A stretch of 64,000 bases of DNA from Malikia spinosa (GTDB lineage: Bacteria > Pseudomonadota > Gammaproteobacteria > Burkholderiales > Burkholderiaceae_C): assembly GCF_002980625.1 (NCBI RefSeq), contig NZ_PVLR01000012.1:62001-126000 (forward strand), given 5' to 3'. Under the pieces are notes generated by a model. It saw only the letters and a list, made by a program, of their open reading frames with translations. It made no database searches and was not told where the DNA came from. Below are positions 60,196-64,000 of the stretch, in pieces. The translations under genes and the position numbers were made by a program. The first letter of the stretch is position 1. Each line of letters starts with the position of its first letter.

Positions 60196-61239
60196 ATGCA
60201 ACAGTTCAAGCGCCAATTCCTGGCGGCCGCCGTCGCCACGGTCGCCGCCGTCGCCTTCAGCGGCTCGGCCTTCGCCCAGGTCAAGGAGCGCACGCTCAAG
60301 TTCGCGATGCAGAACAGCGCCGGCAGCGCCCAGTACGATGCCGCCATCAAGTTCGCCGACATCGTCAAGGCCAAGAGCGGCGGCAAGATCAAGGTCAACG
60401 TCTTCGGTGGCGGCGCGCTCGGCAAGGACACTGCGGTGGTTTCCGCAATGCAGGGCGGCACGATCGACCTGTGCGTCATGAACTCCAGCCTGCTGGCTGG
60501 CGTCGTCAAGGAAATGGCCCTCTACGACTTCCCCTTCGTCTTTGCCAACGAGCAGGAAGCCTACACCGTAGTCGATGGCGCCTTCGGCAAGAAACTGCAC
60601 GCCATGCTCGAGTCCAAGGGCCTGGTCGGCCTGTCCTACTGGGAACTGGGCTTTCGCCATTTCCACAACAGCAAGCGCCCGATCGCCAAGCTCGAGGACC
60701 TGCAGGGCCTGAAGATCCGCGTCATCGAGACCCCGATCTACGTCGACTTCATGCGCGCCATGGGCGCCAACCCGGTGCCGCTGCCTTACCCCGAGCTCTA
60801 CGGCGCGCTTGAGCAGGGTGCGGTCGATGGCGGCACCCAGCCGGTCATCAACATGACCAGTGCCAAGCTGTACGAGGTGCAGAAGTACTTCTCGCTGACC
60901 GGCCACATGTACAACCCGCAGTCGGTGATCTACAGCAAGAAGATCTGGGACGGCTTCAGCGCCGAGGAGAAGAAGCTGCTGCAGGACGCCGCTGACGAGG
61001 CGCGCGACTACCAGCGCAAGATCTCGCGCGAGCGCAATGCCGCCGGTATCGCCGAACTGAAGGCCAAGGGCATGCAGATCAACGAGCTGCCGGCCGCCGA
61101 CCGCGCCAAGATCAAGGAAAAGGCCCAGCCGGTGGTCGACAAGTACACCAAGCAGATCGGCGAGCCGCTGGTCAACGAGCTGTACGCCGCCGTTGACAAG
61201 GCGCGCGCTGCCGCTGCTGCCCCGGCCAAGAAGAAGTAA
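60196..61239 (+). CDS. Orphan TRAP transporter substrate-binding protein DctP
   Basis: 347 residues from the ATG; the frame opens earlier in unconserved sequence. Signal peptide about 1-29 (ending GSAFAQ). LKFAMQNSAGSAQYDAAIKFAD, LCVMNSSLLAG, GLKIRVIETP with the carboxylate-binding Arg, and ALEQGAVDGGTQPV place it in the same DctP subgroup as the 31.3 kb protein. No dctQM lies next to it, so it may use one of the two permeases encoded 22-28 kb upstream. The C-terminal tail is Ala/Lys-rich. A terminator follows. Confidence 0.9.
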   Translation: MQQFKRQFLAAAVATVAAVAFSGSAFAQVKERTLKFAMQNSAGSAQYDAAIKFADIVKAKSGGKIKVNVFGGGALGKDTAVVSAMQGGTIDLCVMNSSLLAGVVKEMALYDFPFVFANEQEAYTVVDGAFGKKLHAMLESKGLVGLSYWELGFRHFHNSKRPIAKLEDLQGLKIRVIETPIYVDFMRAMGANPVPLPYPELYGALEQGAVDGGTQPVINMTSAKLYEVQKYFSLTGHMYNPQSVIYSKKIWDGFSAEEKKLLQDAADEARDYQRKISRERNAAGIAELKAKGMQINELPAADRAKIKEKAQPVVDKYTKQIGEPLVNELYAAVDKARAAAAAPAKKK

Positions 61240-61297
61240 GTCCCGGCCAGCCGGTGCTGCGGCTGACGCTCAAGCCTGGGCCAGTCCCAGCCGCAAG

Positions 61298-61323
61298 CCC
61301 CGGGCTCATGCCCGGGGTTTTTT
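61298..61323 (+). terminator. Rho-independent terminator after orphan dctP
   Basis: CCCCGGGC, TCAT loop, GCCCGGGG (61298-61317) and T6 (61318-61323). Confidence 0.9.
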
Positions 61324-61366
61324 GCACCCGCGCTTACCATCAGTGATTTGAACCGGAGCATTGACG

Positions 61367-62011
61367 ATGCAGCCAATTGAAGCGGTGATATTCGATGCCG
61401 ACGGCACCCTGGTCGACAGCGAAACCCCCGGGCTCGACGTGCTGCACGAGCAGGCCCTGGCGTTGGGCCTGAGCTGGGAGCGCGAGGCCCTGCATGACCG
61501 CTTTCGCGGCGTGCGCATGGCCGAATGCGCCGCCAGCCTGGCCGCCGAGGCCGGCCGCCACGAGCCCGGCTTCGCCGACGCCTTCCTGCAGCAGATCCGC
61601 GCCGCGATGGCCGAGCGCTTTCGCCGCGGGCTGTCGCCGATGGCCGGCGCCGAGGCCTTGCTGCGCCGCCTGACGCTGCCGTTCTGCATCGCGACCAATG
61701 GCCCGCGCGAGAAGGTCGAGCTCACGCTTGGCCTGACCGGCCTGCTGCCGCTGGTGCAGCAGCGCCTCTACAGCGCCTACGAGGTCGGCAGCTTCAAGCC
61801 CGAGCCGGGCCTGTTCCTGCATGCGGCTGCCGGCCTGGGCGTGGCGCCGGCGCGCTGCGCGGTGGTCGAGGACAGCCTGCCCGGCGTCGAGGCCGGCCTG
61901 GCCGCCGGCATGCAGGTCTTCACGCTGCTGCCACGCCAGCAGGCGCCGCTGGCACTGCAGGACCGCGCAATCTTCATCCGAGAGCTTGCCGAGCTCGAGC
62001 GCTATTTCTGA
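61367..62011 (+). CDS. HAD-superfamily phosphatase (phosphoglycolate/beta-phosphoglucomutase-like)
   Basis: 214 residues. Motif I AVIFDADGTLVDSE with nucleophile Asp10 and Asp12, a helical cap domain, motif II CIATNGPREK (Asn variant region), Lys in GSFKPEPGLF and motif IV VVEDSLPGVEAGLAAGM. It dephosphorylates a small phosphorylated metabolite; the specificity is not deducible. ATG 61367 has GGAG 8 nt upstream. It is convergent with the iron transporter gene, 3 bp apart. Confidence 0.88.
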   Translation: MQPIEAVIFDADGTLVDSETPGLDVLHEQALALGLSWEREALHDRFRGVRMAECAASLAAEAGRHEPGFADAFLQQIRAAMAERFRRGLSPMAGAEALLRRLTLPFCIATNGPREKVELTLGLTGLLPLVQQRLYSAYEVGSFKPEPGLFLHAAAGLGVAPARCAVVEDSLPGVEAGLAAGMQVFTLLPRQQAPLALQDRAIFIRELAELERYF

Positions 62012-62014
62012 GCC

Positions 62015-63100
62015 TCAGGTCGCGCTCGACTTGAATGCGACCACATGGTCGACGTCGAGCCGGATGCCGATCGGCTCGCCGAGTGCATGGTTGTGGTGGC
62101 TCGGCACCAGCGACAGCACCCGCTCGCCGCTGCTGAGCTCCAGCGTGTAGAGGATCTCGGCGCCGCGAAACGCCTTGTTGACCACCTTGGCCCGTACCGG
62201 GCTGTCATCGTCGTGCACCACGTCGTCCGGGCGCAGCAGCACGTCGACCGCGCAGGGCTCGGACGGCTGGCGGCTCGGACAGCCGGCGCAGCTGCGGCCG
62301 CATTCGACCGGATCGACCGACGGCAGGACGCCGAGCGCGATCTCGACCTCATGCTCGTTGATGATCCGGCCTGGCAGCAGCACGCCCTGGCCGATGAAGT
62401 TGGCGACGAAGCGGTTGGCCGGCTGGTGGTACAGGTTGTAGGCGCTGTCCCATTGCTGGATCCGGCCCTCGGCGACGACCCCGATCACGTCGGCCATCGC
62501 GAAGGCCTCGTTCTGGTCATGCGTGACCAGCACCGCGGTCGCGCCCTCGCGCTTGAGGATTTCGCGCACCTCGAGCGAGAGCCGCTCGCGCAGGTCGACG
62601 TCGAGATTCGAGAACGGCTCGTCGAGCAGCACCAACTGCGGCCGCGGCGCCAGCGCGCGCGCCAGCGCGACCCGCTGCTGCTGGCCGCCCGAGAGCTCGT
62701 GCGGATGCTTGTGGCTCTGGCCCGACAGTCCGACCCGCTCGAGCAGATGCTCGACCCGCTGTTGCCGCTCGGCCGCGCTGGCCTGGCTCAGGCCGAAGCC
62801 GACGTTCTGTGCCACCGTCAGGTGCGGAAACAGCGCATAGTCCTGGAACACCATGCCGATCTGGCGCTTCTCGGGCGCCAGGCTGTAGCCCGGGCGGCTG
62901 ACGCAGACGCCATCGAGCCGGATCTCGCCGCCGGCCACCGGCTCGAAGCCGGCGATGCAGCGCAGCAAGGTGGTCTTGCCGCAGCCCGACGGCCCCAGCA
63001 GACAGGCGATCTGGCCCGCCTGCACCTGGAGGCTGACGTCCTGCACGATGGTCTGCTGACCGTAGCGTTGCACGAGATTGACAATGTCCAGATGAGCCAT
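62015..63100 (-). CDS. fbpC: Ferric-iron-type ABC transporter ATP-binding protein (FbpC-like)
   Basis: 361 residues. Walker A GPSGCGKTT at 36-44, Q-loop IGMVFQDYALFPHLTV, signature ELSGGQQQRVALARAL, Walker B LVLLDEPFSNLD and His-loop VTHDQNEAF. A TOBE-like C-terminal part carries an unusual four-Cys patch (CGRSCAGCPSRQPSEPC) that might bind metal. It powers import of Fe3+ or a related ion together with the divergent permease. The shared 60 bp promoter holds a Fur-box-like sequence, so iron repression is likely. Confidence 0.87.
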   Translation of the reverse strand: MAHLDIVNLVQRYGQQTIVQDVSLQVQAGQIACLLGPSGCGKTTLLRCIAGFEPVAGGEIRLDGVCVSRPGYSLAPEKRQIGMVFQDYALFPHLTVAQNVGFGLSQASAAERQQRVEHLLERVGLSGQSHKHPHELSGGQQQRVALARALAPRPQLVLLDEPFSNLDVDLRERLSLEVREILKREGATAVLVTHDQNEAFAMADVIGVVAEGRIQQWDSAYNLYHQPANRFVANFIGQGVLLPGRIINEHEVEIALGVLPSVDPVECGRSCAGCPSRQPSEPCAVDVLLRPDDVVHDDDSPVRAKVVNKAFRGAEILYTLELSSGERVLSLVPSHHNHALGEPIGIRLDVDHVVAFKSSAT

Positions 63101-63117
63101 GGCAGCAAGGATAGTTA

Positions 63118-63136
63118 ACAAACGATTATTATTCTC
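63118..63136. promoter_or_regulatory. Fur-box-like site between fbpC and fbpB
   Basis: The reverse complement GAGAATAATAATCGTTTGT matches the Fur consensus GATAATGATAATCATTATC at 13 of 19 positions. It is located in the 60 bp between the two divergent transporter genes. Confidence 0.6.
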
Positions 63137-63160
63137 AACTAAAAACCGGTTCCGTTCACC

Positions 63161-64000
63161 ATGCGCCCCATTTCTCCCTTGCTTCAGCTGTCGCTGCTGG
63201 TCGCTGCCCTGGCGGCGCTGCCGGTCGCCAGCATCGCTTTCTACCTGCTGGCCGGAGGCACCGGCGCGACCTGGCAGCATCTGGTCGACACGGTGCTGGC
63301 GGACTATATCCTCAACTCGCTGCGGCTGTGCCTGGGGGTGGCGGCGGGCGTGATCCTGCTCGGCGTCAGCACCGCCTGGCTGACCGCGATGCATGATTTC
63401 CCGGGCCGGCGTGTCTTCGAATGGGCGCTGGTGCTGCCGATGGCGATGCCGGCCTATGTGCTGGCCTACCTCTACACCGACTGGCTGCAGTTCGTCGGTC
63501 CGGTGCAGACCGCCTTGCGCGAGGCCTTCGGCTGGCGCCGCAGCGACTACTGGTTCCCGGACGTGCGCAGCCTGGGCGGTGCGGCCGCGATGTTCACGCT
63601 GGTGCTCTATCCCTATGTCTACCTGCTGGCGCGCAATGCCTTCCTCGAGCGCAGCAGCGGCATGCTGGAGGCGGCGCGCACGCTGGGGCAGGGGCCCTGG
63701 CAGGTGTTCTGGCGCATCTCGCTGCCGCTGGCGCGACCCGCGATTGCCGCCGGCGTCGCGCTGGTGCTGATGGAAACCCTGGCCGACTACGGCACCGTGG
63801 CCTATTTCGGCGTCGACACCTTCACCACCGGCATCTACCGCGCCTGGTTCTCGCTGGGCGACCGCACGGCCGCGGCCCAGCTCGCTACGCTGCTGCTGGG
63901 TTTCGTCGTGCTGCTGCTGCTGATCGAGCGCCATTCGCGCGGTCGCGCCAGCTATCACAACACCACCGGCCGCAACCGGCCCATGCCGGGCCAGCGGCTG
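63161..64000 (+). CDS. fbpB: Ferric-iron-type ABC transporter permease (FbpB-like), partial
   Basis: 280 residues from the ATG to the window edge; the frame has no stop and continues. It has at least seven hydrophobic segments: LLVAALAALPVASIAFYLLAG (about 9-29), SLRLCLGVAAGVILLGVSTAWL, WALVLPMAMPAYVLAYLYTDW and others. The EAA-loop, LEAARTLGQGPWQVFWRISLPLARPAI at about 168-195, binds the ATPase. Family FbpB permeases have about 500 residues in two such halves, so nearly half is missing here. Divergent from fbpC with a shared Fur-type site. Confidence 0.87.
   Translation, partial: MRPISPLLQLSLLVAALAALPVASIAFYLLAGGTGATWQHLVDTVLADYILNSLRLCLGVAAGVILLGVSTAWLTAMHDFPGRRVFEWALVLPMAMPAYVLAYLYTDWLQFVGPVQTALREAFGWRRSDYWFPDVRSLGGAAAMFTLVLYPYVYLLARNAFLERSSGMLEAARTLGQGPWQVFWRISLPLARPAIAAGVALVLMETLADYGTVAYFGVDTFTTGIYRAWFSLGDRTAAAQLATLLLGFVVLLLLIERHSRGRASYHNTTGRNRPMPGQRL

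Overview
The window is 64 kb of GC-rich bacterial chromosome. Gene content and order point to a betaproteobacterium of the order Burkholderiales: accB-accC-prmA, a histone H1-like Lys/Ala-rich protein, ampD beside a PP0621-family gene, ccsA divergent from ffh, argJ-ATPase-Nudix-yacG-zapD-coaE-pilD, and Bug/TctC receptors with TctAB. I cannot name a species from sequence alone. No rRNA, tRNA, CRISPR array, transposase or integrase was seen.

Layout. Positions 1-8.1 kb are housekeeping: the tail of kup, gshB, a class II amidotransferase, pyrF, argJ, an AAA ATPase, a Nudix enzyme, yacG, zapD, coaE and pilD. From 8.3 to 16.1 kb a tightly overlapping four-gene signalling operon lies on the opposite strand, between pilD and pilC, which are usually adjacent. 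It encodes two membrane GAF proteins, a 1346-residue hybrid histidine kinase and an HD-GYP response regulator. From 16.1 to 25.2 kb come pilC, accBC-prmA, an H1-like gene, ampD, a PP0621 gene, ccsA, ffh and two less well known genes.

From 25.3 to 61.2 kb lies a large accessory catabolic region. Its first part (25-39 kb) looks like shikimate/quinate-type catabolism: a PcaR-like IclR regulator, a dehydroshikimate dehydratase whose two usual halves are separate genes in reversed order, AroE-like and AroQ enzymes, two TRAP transporters, EamA and AEC permeases, and TetR and AraC regulators. Three matching TetR-type operators tie tetR, the dctQMP genes and aroQ-aroE together. The second part (39.9-55.3 kb) holds three flavoprotein dehydrogenases of the 3-ketosteroid Delta1-dehydrogenase type, two NIPSNAP proteins, two SDRs, a CHMI-type tautomerase, a CoA-transferase, an acyl-CoA dehydrogenase, a TIM-barrel isomerase, a Gfo/Idh/MocA dehydrogenase, a second AroE-like enzyme and an IclR regulator. 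My inference is a pathway that oxidises and desaturates hydroxylated cyclohexane or cyclohexene carboxylates, perhaps towards aromatic or CoA-linked products; the substrate is unknown. The third part (55.5-61.2 kb) is transport: a tripartite tricarboxylate system (TctBA) flanked by two receptor genes that are about 96% identical, then an orphan TRAP receptor.

The window closes with a HAD phosphatase and a divergent, Fur-boxed ferric-iron ABC transporter (fbpC-like gene and the start of its permease). The strangest non-coding stretch is 45.7-46.1 kb. It has five copies of GCTGT, two long hairpins in inverted orientation whose loops are reverse complements of each other over 25 nt while their stems differ, and three tandem diverged 44-bp units.
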